64,000 nucleotides of DNA, taken from the NCBI RefSeq assembly GCF_039536325.1, contig NZ_BAAAYO010000021.1, forward strand, positions 372,001-436,000, in the 5' to 3' direction. The translations under genes were made by a program, and so were the position numbers. This DNA is from Paenibacillus_AB hodogayensis. GTDB lineage: Bacteria > Bacillota > Bacilli > Paenibacillales > NBRC-103111. Under the pieces are notes generated by a model. That model was given only the letters and a program-made list of their open reading frames with translations. It was not told the DNA's origin and did not search any database. This document shows, piece by piece, positions 18,562-27,197 of the stretch (the first letter of the stretch is position 1; the number at the start of each line of letters is the position of its first letter).

Positions 18562-19140
18562 GAAAAAACGCACCGTCATAGTGTAGGCCACAGCCGTCGC
18601 ATCGGCATATGCCGAAAAAGCGTCGTTCACCTGTTCGGTGTCTCTGGCGCAAGCGCAATAAAGTAGACAACATAAGTTACATAGTCATTTATTCTCAGGA
18701 TATCCTCGATAATAGTGAAGTTTTACAAAGATTTATATCATTAATAATTAATGATATTAATTATTTCATGACAGGCAGCGTCGCAATTGCTTTCCCCATT
18801 ACACACCCCTTCATGTGCCGAGCCGGCCGCATGGAGCGGGTGTTTTTTTGATGCTCATTGAAAGGCGGTCATGCCCAGTTTTTCGAAACAGGATGGTGAA
18901 GCAGACGATACAGGAAGGCTGCAAAGAGCTTTGGGGTGCATAATCTATTGACGCTATTAGGAATGTAATACTATTATTAGGATAATCATGGGAATAGCTA
19001 TATATTCGAGCTCGATTTCGTGTGACACGAATCCGGGAATTGTAAGTATAGAGTCTACAATGGGAACCCAAGCTTTCGAAGAATCCCGACCGCGTACATG
19101 GGTGTAAAACTCCGGCCATTAACTTTTAAGGAGTGATAAC
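18562..19140. other. Gene-free AT-rich spacer with palindromes, a stray terminator and a promoter
   Basis: No supported coding sequence was found. The spacer has a perfect 11-bp-arm palindrome (18735-18757, centre A) and a second hairpin with a T tract (18803-18849). It also has a promoter-like pair TTGACG (18948-18953) and TATTAT (18972-18977) with an 18-base spacer, and a perfect TTCGTGT-G-ACACGAA repeat (19017-19031). The stray terminator suggests a lost transcription unit. Confidence 0.5.
18948..18977 (+). promoter_or_regulatory. Probable promoter of the small exported protein gene
   Basis: TTGACG and TATTAT are 18 bases apart, about 165 bases before the ATG at 19141. The perfect 7-1-7 palindrome at 19017-19031 would lie in the leader and could be an operator. 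Confidence 0.45.
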
Positions 19141-19575
19141 ATGAAGTTCCCTTCGATTGGAGTAGGGCGAATTGTTTTGATCGGCGGTGTTTTAGCGATT
19201 GGTGTTGTCCTAGGGTCGCTCACCGTAAAAACTACCACTGCTTCGCTGTTGGATAAAAGGTCAGAGGACACAACTAATTATTCAAAAAATGAGAGCGGTC
19301 AAACATATGGTTCAGCAGTAAATGCCCTTACGGCTGAAGAAAAACCGGATTTAATGGAAGCGTATGGAGAAGGTGGAGTAAAGGGCTACGTTCGGAAAAA
19401 AGACTTAGCGGGTGAAGACCCAAAAACCCCGGAAGAGGCTATCGCTTTGATGAATAAACAGATAGCAGAAGGCCCGAAAACAATCCCCTTGTACAAAGAA
19501 GACGGTAAAACAGTAATTGGCGTATATAAGACCGGTGTAGGTAAAGTGGTTGAGAATCAAAAAGAAGAGCGTTGA
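19141..19575 (+). CDS. Small exported or membrane-anchored protein of unknown function
   Basis: The 144-aa protein has one N-terminal hydrophobic helix (IVLIGGVLAIGVVLGSLTV, residues 11-29) and a hydrophilic exterior domain. The C-terminal half has YVRKKDLAGEDPKTPEEAI and a final KTVIGVYKTG strand, a pattern I associate with small uncharacterised proteins of Bacillales. An AAGGAGTG ribosome site precedes the ATG, and a strong terminator follows, so it is a single-gene transcript. No function is assigned. Confidence 0.65.
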   Translation: MKFPSIGVGRIVLIGGVLAIGVVLGSLTVKTTTASLLDKRSEDTTNYSKNESGQTYGSAVNALTAEEKPDLMEAYGEGGVKGYVRKKDLAGEDPKTPEEAIALMNKQIAEGPKTIPLYKEDGKTVIGVYKTGVGKVVENQKEER

Positions 19576-19593
19576 TTTAGAACTGAATTAAAT

Positions 19594-19642
19594 AAAAACA
19601 GCGGCCTTAGACGTAAATGTCTCTTGGCCGTTGTTTTTATTT
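19594..19642 (+). terminator. Rho-independent terminator
   Basis: Thirteen-base arms (AAAAACAGCGGCC and GGCCGTTGTTTTT, one mismatch) close a loop of about 20 bases and are followed by more T residues. Confidence 0.85.
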
Positions 19643-19805
19643 TGTAAAATTCAGGTTGCCGGGGAAATATCGCTGCGGTCGAAGGGGCTGCTCCTTTTTT
19701 CGGGAGTATAGCCCAAAAGTACTATTTTTTTACTCGAATCGTGATATTATAGAATAGGAAAAATTGGGACTGCTACTTGCATATTGCACATGGAGGATGA
19801 AATGA

Positions 19806-20830
19806 ATGGTGAAAAATAGAGTATTGATTACTACAACTTCTGTTAATGACTTAATACAACTCGAGCATTACAAAGGAATAGTGTCTGCAAGAGTCGTGAC
19901 TGGGGTCGATCTGTTCTCAGATATATTTGCCAGCTTAGCGACGTTTTTGGCGGCCGTTCCGCCACGTATCAGAAACAGTTGAAAAGCATTTATGACGAAG
20001 TCATGAATCATTTGACCGAGGAAGCCGTTAAATTAGGAGCCAATGCCATTGTAGGAGTGAAGATTGACCATGATGAGGTTTCCGGGAAAGGCAAACAAAT
20101 GTTCATGGTCACGGCTAACGGAACAGCAGCCTTTATCCCGGAATACAGTCAAGAGAAGGAAATCCCAGCGTCCGAACAGTTGGTCGAGATCTCGTTTGAG
20201 AAGTACCAGTACGAACAAAAACGATTGAAATTGATCTTCAACGTCAATCAGGATTACAATGCAATACCGAACTATTGGCAAACCATATTCGAGTACTATT
20301 CTCCTGAAATAATGGGGCAAATATTCAAGCTATATTCGGAGACCGATATAGATTACAACAATACGTTTTCCAATGTGTTTGAATATTTCAACGGAGTCGA
20401 TGAGTCACTTGCTAAGACATTCTTATATCAAAACCTCCAAGATAGAAAAGCGAGGACTATTATTCATCAAGCGAAGCTGACGGACTATGATAGGATCGAG
20501 AATATACTCGTGAACAATACGGAATGGATTGTGAAAAAAAATGCGCTCGCCCTGGTTACAGGAGACAAACGCAAGTATCATGCGGACGACATTGCCAAGC
20601 TTGAGAAGCTGAAAAGCCTTATCATGACAACGTTTGTTCAACGGGCGAAGTACGATTCAGACAGATGGACCTGCGAATGTGGGAAGGTAAACAAGTCCAA
20701 TGTCATCTATTGCAAGTCATGCGATCATGACGATCGAGGATTCAAAAAGGGCGAGGTCAGCGTTGAAGAGACTCAGACTAAGCTAACGGAAAAGCTATAT
20801 GTGTTGAAGCATATTTTCGGGCAGGTATGA
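19806..20830 (+). pseudogene. Frameshifted YbjQ-like gene with C-terminal zinc ribbon
   Basis: Translation from ATG 19806 (GGAGG at 19792-19796) gives VLITTTSVNDLIQLEHYKG and VVTGVDLFSDIFASL, the start of a YbjQ/DUF74 domain. This frame stops at 19981. The family sequence continues in the -1 frame (GGRSATYQKQLKSIYDEV), open from before 19979 to 20830. The shift falls in a run of five T at 19944-19948, so one base seems lost. The C-terminus holds a CxC...CxxC zinc ribbon (CECGKVNKSNVIYCKSC). G TTT TTG is not a classical slippery heptamer, so mutation or sequencing error is likelier than programmed shifting. Repaired, it would encode about 341 aa. Confidence 0.75.
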
Positions 20831-21022
20831 GAGTCGAAGCCTATTAGAAGTTGATTGCGAGGTTGTACAGGGCCTTGCAGTCGGAAAAGCGATTTGAAGT
20901 CATGCGGCATCTTCTCTTATTTGCAACAGGATTTGCCGCTACTTCCCGATATTTCGAGCTGTCGGAGCTATATCTGCCGGAGGGCAGCAGCTCTCGACCG
21001 TGCCGTTCGGAAAGTTTGTCGA
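20831..21022. other. Gap without a recognisable gene
   Basis: Short open stretches exist on the + strand (for example LIARLYRALQSEKRFEVMR around 20850), but none has a start site or known family. It may be decayed coding sequence. Confidence 0.35.
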
Positions 21023-21051
21023 TTGACCTGTTCTTTAATTGGAACTATACT
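21023..21051 (+). promoter_or_regulatory. Sigma-A promoter of the Rrf2 regulator gene
   Basis: TTGACC (21023-21028) and TATACT (21046-21051) are separated by 17 bases and lie 24 bases upstream of the GTG start. Confidence 0.7.
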
Positions 21052-21074
21052 GTGTAGCAAAGAGGGTGAGTAGA

Positions 21075-21509
21075 GTGAAAAAAATTAGCAGTCGTTTTTC
21101 GATGGCAGTCCATATACTCTCGATGATCACGTTGGACCCGCTATATAGTACAGGCGATCGAATAGCACGAAGCATCAATAGTAACCCTGTTGTAATTAGA
21201 CGGATCATGGCTCAGCTCAAAAAAGCTGGGTATATTGAAACAAAATCTGGAGTTGCCGGTGCCTCCCTTCGAGTATCTCCCGAAAGATTAACCCTATTGG
21301 ATATATACCGGGCGGTCGAATCCGTGGAAGGAAACCAGCTTTTCAATTTTCATAAGGACCCAGACCCCAATTGCTCTGTAGGAATGAACATTGAATCGGT
21401 TCTTGTACCTCAACTCACTCATGCGCAGATGGCAATGGAACATGAACTGGCTTCCGTTACCCTGGCTCAGATTGTTGAGCAATTACGTACAAAAGCGAAT
21501 GTAAAATAA
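21075..21509 (+). CDS. Rrf2 family transcriptional regulator
   Basis: The 144-aa protein has the Rrf2 winged helix at its N-terminus (SSRFSMAVHILSMI, then a segment with VVIRRIMAQLKKAGYIETK). A short helical C-terminus follows (ITLAQIVEQL-like). There is only one Cys (DPNCSVG), so an iron-sulfur cluster as in IscR is unlikely. YwnA-like Rrf2 regulators without clusters are a better match. GTG 21075 follows AGAGGGTGAG. The gene converges on a VOC-domain gene whose promoter carries a palindrome, a plausible target site. Confidence 0.85.
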   Translation: MKKISSRFSMAVHILSMITLDPLYSTGDRIARSINSNPVVIRRIMAQLKKAGYIETKSGVAGASLRVSPERLTLLDIYRAVESVEGNQLFNFHKDPDPNCSVGMNIESVLVPQLTHAQMAMEHELASVTLAQIVEQLRTKANVK

Positions 21510-21550
21510 AGCTGCTCCCTACGTGCCGTGGAGCAGCTTTATTTTACATT
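21498..21550. terminator. Bidirectional terminator between the Rrf2 and VOC genes
   Basis: The arms 21498-21518 and 21530-21550 are perfect 21-base inverted repeats. The stem starts inside the last codons of the Rrf2 gene, and its A/T-rich base supplies T tracts in both directions, so it can end both convergent transcripts. Confidence 0.9.
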
Positions 21551-21567
21551 TTTTTAATTTGCGCCAG

Positions 21568-21930
21568 TCAAACAGTAAGCTGTGCAGGCTCTACATATTC
21601 AATAAAACTGCCATCGGGATGTTGTACAAAAATGCTTGGACCAATAGGACCATGCTGATCCCTTATTATAAGGGTATTTTGCTGTTTTAATCTGTTCTTC
21701 AATTTGTTCATGGAATCCACGTACACTACGGCACGGAGCGATCTAGCAGGCTCCAATGCCTCCGGACTTCCAGATACGATAACATAAGGATATACTGTGG
21801 CTAAAGACAAGCCGGCTTCGGGAATATCCCATCTGCGATCCACAGGTCGGTTCGCAAGAGATTCATAATAAGCAACGGTTTTATCCAGTTGACTGGTAAA
21901 AACGGGGATAAAATGATCTGTGATTTTCAT
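21568..21930 (-). CDS. VOC / glyoxalase superfamily protein
   Basis: The 120-aa protein has the vicinal-oxygen-chelate pattern. It shows ITDHFIPVFTSQLDKTVAYYE at the N-terminus and a closing QHPDGSFIEYVEP strand with the conserved metal-site glutamate. Such small proteins are metal-dependent enzymes or drug-binding resistance proteins. The ATG at 21930 is preceded by GGAGG at optimal spacing; an upstream in-frame start at 21942 lies inside that site. The gene has a near-consensus promoter with an operator-like palindrome at the transcription start. Confidence 0.82.
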   Translation of the reverse strand: MKITDHFIPVFTSQLDKTVAYYESLANRPVDRRWDIPEAGLSLATVYPYVIVSGSPEALEPARSLRAVVYVDSMNKLKNRLKQQNTLIIRDQHGPIGPSIFVQHPDGSFIEYVEPAQLTV

Positions 21931-21957
21931 AGTAACCTCCAAATTTTAATTTTAACC

Positions 21958-21976
21958 TATAACCAAGATGGTTATA
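21958..21976. promoter_or_regulatory. Operator palindrome at the VOC gene transcription start
   Basis: The perfect repeat TATAACC-AAGAT-GGTTATA lies ten bases downstream of the -10 box on the minus strand. A bound repressor would block transcription. The convergent Rrf2 protein is the nearest candidate. Confidence 0.65.
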
Positions 21977-21985
21977 TCAAGTATA

Positions 21986-22014
21986 GTTATATATAAATAT
22001 CTTAATTTTGTCAA
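21986..22014 (-). promoter_or_regulatory. Sigma-A promoter of the VOC gene
   Basis: On the minus strand, TTGACA (22014-22009) and TATAAC (21991-21986) are separated by exactly 17 bases. Confidence 0.8.
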
Positions 22015-22099
22015 ACTTTTTTGGTGAAGATTCTTCAAGAAAACATGGGATTTAGATGTTTATGAACTCATACTTCGCAGCGCGAAATTGTTATTCGCA

Positions 22100-22118
22100 A
22101 TTCGTAATAGATCGATAT
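22100..22118 (+). promoter_or_regulatory. Candidate AraC operator, copy 1
   Basis: ATTCGTAATAGATCGATAT matches the 19-base motif at 26794 and 27417 at 15 of 19 positions. It is preceded by ATTCGCA, giving a tandem half-repeat. It lies about 106 bases before the lyase ATG. Confidence 0.5.
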
Positions 22119-22223
22119 TTTGGAATAACTCGTCGACACTTCCCCGGCTCAAGTTGTGATAAGGTTGGGATATCCGTTACGACGGAATAGCATCGGACAA
22201 AACAAAGGAAGAGGGATCTTGCT

Positions 22224-25200
22224 ATGCGGAACATGGCTAAACCGGCAATGATGTTAGGGGCTGTCGACAAGGGTGGGCCGAAGGCGGTTGTGGTTGGCCA
22301 GACCGACCGATGGTCGATCATTCCGCGAATCGGCGAGGCTCCCGCAATCGACGGAAATCTGGATGAGGCGGCGTGGAGCGAGGCATCCCGAATGAGCGGT
22401 TTTCGGGCGATTTATATCAACGAGCCTGTGAGCCCAGACATGGACACGGAAGTGCGGTTTGCTTGCGATGACTATTGTCTGTATATCGGCATAGCGGGAA
22501 CGGGAGCCGTCGGGGCACGCGCGGCGGCGGAGAGGATCGATATTCTTTTGTCCGCCCCGCAGCGGTCTGACCGATTTTTCCATATTCCGCTGGACATCTC
22601 GACGGGGACGCGCGAAATGAATACGGTGTACGGACACGGCGTCGCCTTTTTGGAGCATCCGGAGCGCGTCCGTTCCGCCTTACGGCGCGATAGTGAAGGC
22701 TGGACTCTGGAGGTCGCGGTTCCCGTTTCTTCCGTCATGGATCGGGAGCCGATGCCGGGCGACGAATGGCGAATCAATGTGATCCGCTGTTCCGGCATTG
22801 CGGCTCCGCGACCGCTCAGTTCACTCGTTCCCGTTCGGCAGTCCGCGATTATCGATCTGGGCCTGCCGTCGTCCGGCTATAGCGTGCGAGTCGATATGCT
22901 GCCGGAAGGCCGGATGGCCCGGCTGTACTGGCAGCGGCTTCCTGGGAAAGACGAGGCGGCCCGGCCTGAGCCGTGGCTGCCGATTTGGGCCGAGCTGATC
23001 TATGGCGGATTTACCGAAAAACGATTGCGTCTGGATGCGAAGGAGTTTGGCGGTTGCGACTTGGCTTCCGCCAAGCTGACGTGGAGAACGCCTTCCGACG
23101 AGCGGATCGACATCTCGGAACTCGAGTTGGATGCCGCAGACAGCACCATCGCATTCCGCCACCCGAAGCCGCTCAAGACCGGCTGGTACGAGCTCCAAAT
23201 AAACATAACGGACCGGGGAGGGCGGCAACGTCTTCTGGTGCTGTCTTTCGACAGCCACGCGCTCATCGAGGCCGGGGAAAGCTTGTACGTCCCGCCACCG
23301 GTGGCCGGCGTGCGGATTGTGGTGGAGGAGGAGCCTTCGGAGGAGGTCAGCCGGCTGCTGGAGCTGATCCCGCCGCAACCCGGTTTCATTTTCGGGGGAG
23401 ACCCGGAGTGTCCGGAATTGTATGCCGGAGACAAGCTGTTCCGCTGGGACCCCGGCGATCCGTTTGCACTCGTTTCGCCCCGCACGGGAACCCGACATCC
23501 GAACGAACGGTTCCCGGAGGATAAAGCTTTTGTCGTCCATAACCGCAAGGGGGAAGAGGTATGCGTTCCGTACTTTGAAGATGCCGATGGCAGACATTAC
23601 TCGCTGACCGGGCTGCTCTGGTACGAGCAGAAAATATATGCTTTGAAGCAGACAAGCAAACTGGCTAAGTATGACCCGCTGGGTGCAGCTAGATTGTTGA
23701 ACCGGTGGGCCGATGCATACGCAGGCTGGGTCCCGACCAACGATTATCCGTGGGGCTGTTATCCGACAGAAGGGCATGCAGGTCCGCCTTATCATTACTG
23801 GGGAGGCGTATGGTCCCGCTGGTCGACCTCCGATCTCGGGGAACTGCGGCATTTGGCGGAGGCGTACGCCGAGGTGAAGAAGACGAACGCGTTCGAGGTA
23901 CTGAGCGAGGAGACCGGCTTCGACGTCGACCGCAAAATGGTGGAAGGCATGTTCCGGCCGTCGTACGCGTTTTTCGACAGCTTTTCGAACGGAAACCATA
24001 ACAACGACTACCACAACTGGATCGGACTGATCGCGCTAAGCCGGGCTACCGGACACCCGCGATACATGCACCAGGCGCTGGAGCGAATAAGGCTGTTCGT
24101 GGCCAACCGCTTTTTATTCGACGGCTTCTTCGGCGAAGTGTGCGTTTCGTATCATCTCCAGTCGACCGGAGGGCTCCAGGCAACCATGGAGGCGGCAAAA
24201 GGATGGACCGATCCGGACGGCTACGTCTCGCCTCGTTCCGGCCAAAGAGCGGACGATCTCGACTTGGAGCGCGATTATCCGGCGCTGCAGGCTTTCAAGC
24301 GCGTTATCCGCGGCATAACGTATCCAAACGGACATTATTTTCCGATTCAGGATACGTGGGCTTTCAGCATATCGAGATCGCCGGACCCGAACGGAGCATC
24401 GTTGTTTCTACCCGCGGCGGGCATCGCCAGATTGACGCTGGGCTCGGGCGAGCAACAGATGCAGCTATATATGAGCTGCGTCCCGAAATACGGCCACGAC
24501 CATCTCGATCCGCTCAATCTGGCACTATTCGCCTGCGGGCAGGAGCTTTTGCCGGATATCGGCTATACGCATACGCTGTACCGGCAATGGACGAGATCGA
24601 CGATGTGCCACAATACGGTTGTCGTGGACGGCAAAGATATGGATCGGAGCAGCGGCGTCGACGGAGGCAGCTTGCGCTTGTTCGCCTCGGCCGGAGCGGA
24701 CGTACAAGTGATGCGGATGAGTCAGGAAAATGCGTATCCGAGTCTGAGTGAATACGGCAGAGAGGCGTGGCTGATCGGGTTCGGCGGCGATGCCTGTGGG
24801 GCCGAGGGAAACGGCCGACACGGTTACGTGGTCGATCTCTTCCGGATACAGGGAGGCACCCGCCACGAATATACGCTGAACGGAGACGCCAACCGCGACA
24901 GCATCATGGAAACGAATGTGCCGATGAACCCTTACGGGCCTTATCTGCTTCCTCCGGGAACGAAAGTAACTCCGCCAACCGGCGAACTGGAGCAAGGAGA
25001 TGCCCAAGGTCATTATTACGGATATATGTATGTGCAGGAAGTACAGAGAGCGGAAATCGGGAATAGCGGCTATGAATTGATGCTGAGAACATCGGGAGAA
25101 GGACGGCTGAAGGTAATCGGACTGGACGGCTCGAACGGTAACGGAGAAAGAAGCGAGCTGTTTCTCGGCAAAGCTCCGTCGCTGCGGTCCACTCGTCTGC

Positions 25201-25907
25201 ATGACAAGTCGAAGGATAACAACGTTGAGGCGGTCCGCTATTCAATGCCCAAGCTGGTAGTCCGCAAAGAAGGCGCCGATCTGCGCAGCCGGTTTGTCCA
25301 TGTGATGGAACCATATGCCGCCGACGGCGATCCGCGCATTATGCGCGCCGAGCTGCTTCGGCCGGAGCGGGCCGGGGAAGGCGCTGTCGCATTGGCCGTC
25401 GCTTATGGCATCACGACGGATATTGTTCTCAGTTCCGGTTCTGCCGATCTAAGGCAGCCTCTGGTCGTAGGCGATATCAGCTTGACGGGCGGTATCGGCT
25501 TCATCCGGATCGAGAACGGCGAGGTTGCGCAGATGGTGCTGATCGGTGGCACGATGCTGCGCAAGGGCGAGCTCGAGATTCGTGGCGACGGACCGACGGA
25601 AGGAGTGATTGATAGCGTGCTGCGTAAGGCAGATGGCGAACCGGTCGACGCTTTGGTCACGAGCATGTCCGTTCCCTACGATGCGACGAGGAGCTGCGTC
25701 ATCGTGACTCATCCCGACGGGAGTACAAACGGATATCCGATACGCGGCATCGTGCGCGAGGAAGGGCGGACACTCCTGCTGGTCGAGGGTACGGACCCGG
25801 GCTTTACGATCCGCGAAGACGGGGGCTCGGAAATGAAGTTTTATCCGTTCAAAAAATGGTGCGGACCGCACCGTTTCCGGATCGATAATGTTGTCCGGCT
25901 CCGATGA
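22224..25907 (+). CDS. CBM9-like domain plus heparinase II/III-type polysaccharide lyase
   Basis: This 1,227-aa protein begins with a CBM9/DOMON-like beta-sandwich (APAIDGNLDEAAWSEA, about residues 35-220). After a beta-rich linker, an alpha/alpha toroid follows with HNNDYHNWIGLIALSRATG (about residue 590). Near residue 755 it has YGHDHLDPLNLALFACG and later CHNTVVVDG, the signature of heparinase II/III lyases that cleave uronate-containing glycans by beta-elimination. No signal peptide is visible (N-terminus MRNMAKPAMMLGAVDKGG), so it probably acts on imported oligosaccharides. AAGGAAGAGGG precedes the ATG. An AraC gene follows convergently 2 bp away. Confidence 0.78.
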   Translation: MRNMAKPAMMLGAVDKGGPKAVVVGQTDRWSIIPRIGEAPAIDGNLDEAAWSEASRMSGFRAIYINEPVSPDMDTEVRFACDDYCLYIGIAGTGAVGARAAAERIDILLSAPQRSDRFFHIPLDISTGTREMNTVYGHGVAFLEHPERVRSALRRDSEGWTLEVAVPVSSVMDREPMPGDEWRINVIRCSGIAAPRPLSSLVPVRQSAIIDLGLPSSGYSVRVDMLPEGRMARLYWQRLPGKDEAARPEPWLPIWAELIYGGFTEKRLRLDAKEFGGCDLASAKLTWRTPSDERIDISELELDAADSTIAFRHPKPLKTGWYELQINITDRGGRQRLLVLSFDSHALIEAGESLYVPPPVAGVRIVVEEEPSEEVSRLLELIPPQPGFIFGGDPECPELYAGDKLFRWDPGDPFALVSPRTGTRHPNERFPEDKAFVVHNRKGEEVCVPYFEDADGRHYSLTGLLWYEQKIYALKQTSKLAKYDPLGAARLLNRWADAYAGWVPTNDYPWGCYPTEGHAGPPYHYWGGVWSRWSTSDLGELRHLAEAYAEVKKTNAFEVLSEETGFDVDRKMVEGMFRPSYAFFDSFSNGNHNNDYHNWIGLIALSRATGHPRYMHQALERIRLFVANRFLFDGFFGEVCVSYHLQSTGGLQATMEAAKGWTDPDGYVSPRSGQRADDLDLERDYPALQAFKRVIRGITYPNGHYFPIQDTWAFSISRSPDPNGASLFLPAAGIARLTLGSGEQQMQLYMSCVPKYGHDHLDPLNLALFACGQELLPDIGYTHTLYRQWTRSTMCHNTVVVDGKDMDRSSGVDGGSLRLFASAGADVQVMRMSQENAYPSLSEYGREAWLIGFGGDACGAEGNGRHGYVVDLFRIQGGTRHEYTLNGDANRDSIMETNVPMNPYGPYLLPPGTKVTPPTGELEQGDAQGHYYGYMYVQEVQRAEIGNSGYELMLRTSGEGRLKVIGLDGSNGNGERSELFLGKAPSLRSTRLHDKSKDNNVEAVRYSMPKLVVRKEGADLRSRFVHVMEPYAADGDPRIMRAELLRPERAGEGAVALAVAYGITTDIVLSSGSADLRQPLVVGDISLTGGIGFIRIENGEVAQMVLIGGTMLRKGELEIRGDGPTEGVIDSVLRKADGEPVDALVTSMSVPYDATRSCVIVTHPDGSTNGYPIRGIVREEGRTLLLVEGTDPGFTIREDGGSEMKFYPFKKWCGPHRFRIDNVVRLR

Positions 25908-25909
25908 TC

Positions 25910-26770
25910 TTACGTTCGCAGCGGCGGCTGAGAGCGGAATTGACCGGGCGTCATCCCCATATGTTTTTTGAACGTCTGACAAAAATACGAGGAGTTCGGA
26001 TAACCCGACCGTTCTCCGACCTCCTGAACGGACAAGGAAGTCGTCTGCAGCAGCAGCGACGCTTGCTTCATGCGGCGGATCGTCAAGAAATCGGTAATGG
26101 TCTTGCCGGTCGTTTTCTGAAACAAATAGGAAACGTGATTGGGCGACATATGGGCAACGCGCGCGAGCGCCTCTAGCTGGAATTCTTCCGGGTAATGCTC
26201 GTCGATCCATTTCAGGATACGCACGACGAACGGGTCGACCGTTGGCTGCTGCACGTCGGGTTGGCTATAAGACTGCCAGATGGGTTGGACATATTGGAAA
26301 AACGACAGCAAAAACAGCGCGTTTCGCTCCAGATCGTCGCTGACGGGACGCGACCGGAAGCGGCGGTCGAAATCCCGGACCCAATAATCCAGCTCTATGG
26401 GAGCCGGTATCTGCTGAATTTGCAGAACGGAGTCCGAGTGAAGCAAGTAATCGTGAAATTTATACAGGGATGGAAACGGTTTCAAGAAATCCGAGAAGTA
26501 GCTCGGACTGTATTTGAACAGCGACCGGATATAAGGCTGCTCCGGGCCGACCTCCATCTGCTGGTAGTGCGGCTGAAACGGCCGGAAAAAGAGCAGGGAG
26601 CCGGATTTCACTTCATACATGCGCTGCTCGACAATCACTTGCCCGGCACCATCGTGAATATAAAAAATTTCGGCTCCGGGATGGAAATGGAACACTTCTT
26701 TATAAGGCGCGGCCCGGTCCACGACAAGTTGGAGCTCGATCGGACGTTTCAGCGTATCCGCAAACAGCAT
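25910..26770 (-). CDS. AraC family transcriptional regulator with cupin sensor
   Basis: The 286-aa protein has an N-terminal AraC-type cupin (FHFHPGAEIFYIHDGAGQVIV, metal/sugar-pocket histidines). Its C-terminal double HTH includes MSPNHVSYLFQKTTGKTI and SGYPNSSYFCQTFKKHMG. I chose the ATG at 26770, where the cupin begins, over a longer in-frame start at 26968. A 19-base motif lies just upstream of this gene and is repeated upstream of the lyase and the binding-protein operon, so it likely controls all of them and itself. Confidence 0.88.
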   Translation of the reverse strand: MLFADTLKRPIELQLVVDRAAPYKEVFHFHPGAEIFYIHDGAGQVIVEQRMYEVKSGSLLFFRPFQPHYQQMEVGPEQPYIRSLFKYSPSYFSDFLKPFPSLYKFHDYLLHSDSVLQIQQIPAPIELDYWVRDFDRRFRSRPVSDDLERNALFLLSFFQYVQPIWQSYSQPDVQQPTVDPFVVRILKWIDEHYPEEFQLEALARVAHMSPNHVSYLFQKTTGKTITDFLTIRRMKQASLLLQTTSLSVQEVGERSGYPNSSYFCQTFKKHMGMTPGQFRSQPPLRT

Positions 26771-26793
26771 TGTTTTTCGCCTGCCTTTGCACA

Positions 26794-26812
26794 ATTCGTA
26801 ATTGAGCAACAT
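26794..26812 (+). promoter_or_regulatory. Candidate AraC operator, copy 2
   Basis: ATTCGTAATTGAGCAACAT differs at one position from the copy at 27417. It lies in the divergent region between the AraC gene and the broken acetylesterase. Confidence 0.6.
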
Positions 26813-26900
26813 TATAGCAGATATACGGAAGGCCGGCACTCCAAAATACCGCAACGGGAATGGAACCGTCCTTGAAACAAAGAAGCAGGGAGGGATTGCG

Positions 26901-27197
26901 ATGACGAAAACGCATATAAACGTATACGTAACCGGAGGCTCGTCCACCCAAAGCTTTACGCAGGACAAAGCTCCGCTTGCCGGCTGGGGTCAGGCGTTCG
27001 GCCCCTATTTCGATGAAAGCGTAACGGTAATCAACCACGCGATTACGGATAGAAGCTCCAAAAGCTTTATCGAGGAGGATCGTCTCGCAGCAATCGACCA
27101 AGTCATCGGAGAGGGGGACTACTTGTTCGTTCACTTCGGACACAACGCGCTGCCGCTCGCCGATCGGCTTCGCGGCGGAGTTGTCGCGAAATCGTGA
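26901..27197 (+). pseudogene. Truncated rhamnogalacturonan acetylesterase-like SGNH hydrolase
   Basis: The 98-residue product starts well (AGGGAGGGA then ATG) and matches the N-terminal half of SGNH/GDSL pectin acetylesterases. It has YVTGGSSTQSF, PLAGWGQAFGPYF, INHAITDRSSKSFIEEDRL and GDYLFVHFGHN. In the family, block III (GHND) is followed by another 120 or so residues with the catalytic Asp-His pair. Here the sequence diverges immediately after HFGHN and soon stops. The nucleophile position also reads GGSS rather than the usual DS. It is therefore probably a non-functional remnant that still marks a pectin-type substrate. Confidence 0.75.

Noticed and set aside
19941..19952. Programmed -1 frameshift site in the YbjQ-like gene
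   Set aside because: G TTT TTG does not match X XXY YYZ and no clear stimulatory stem follows.
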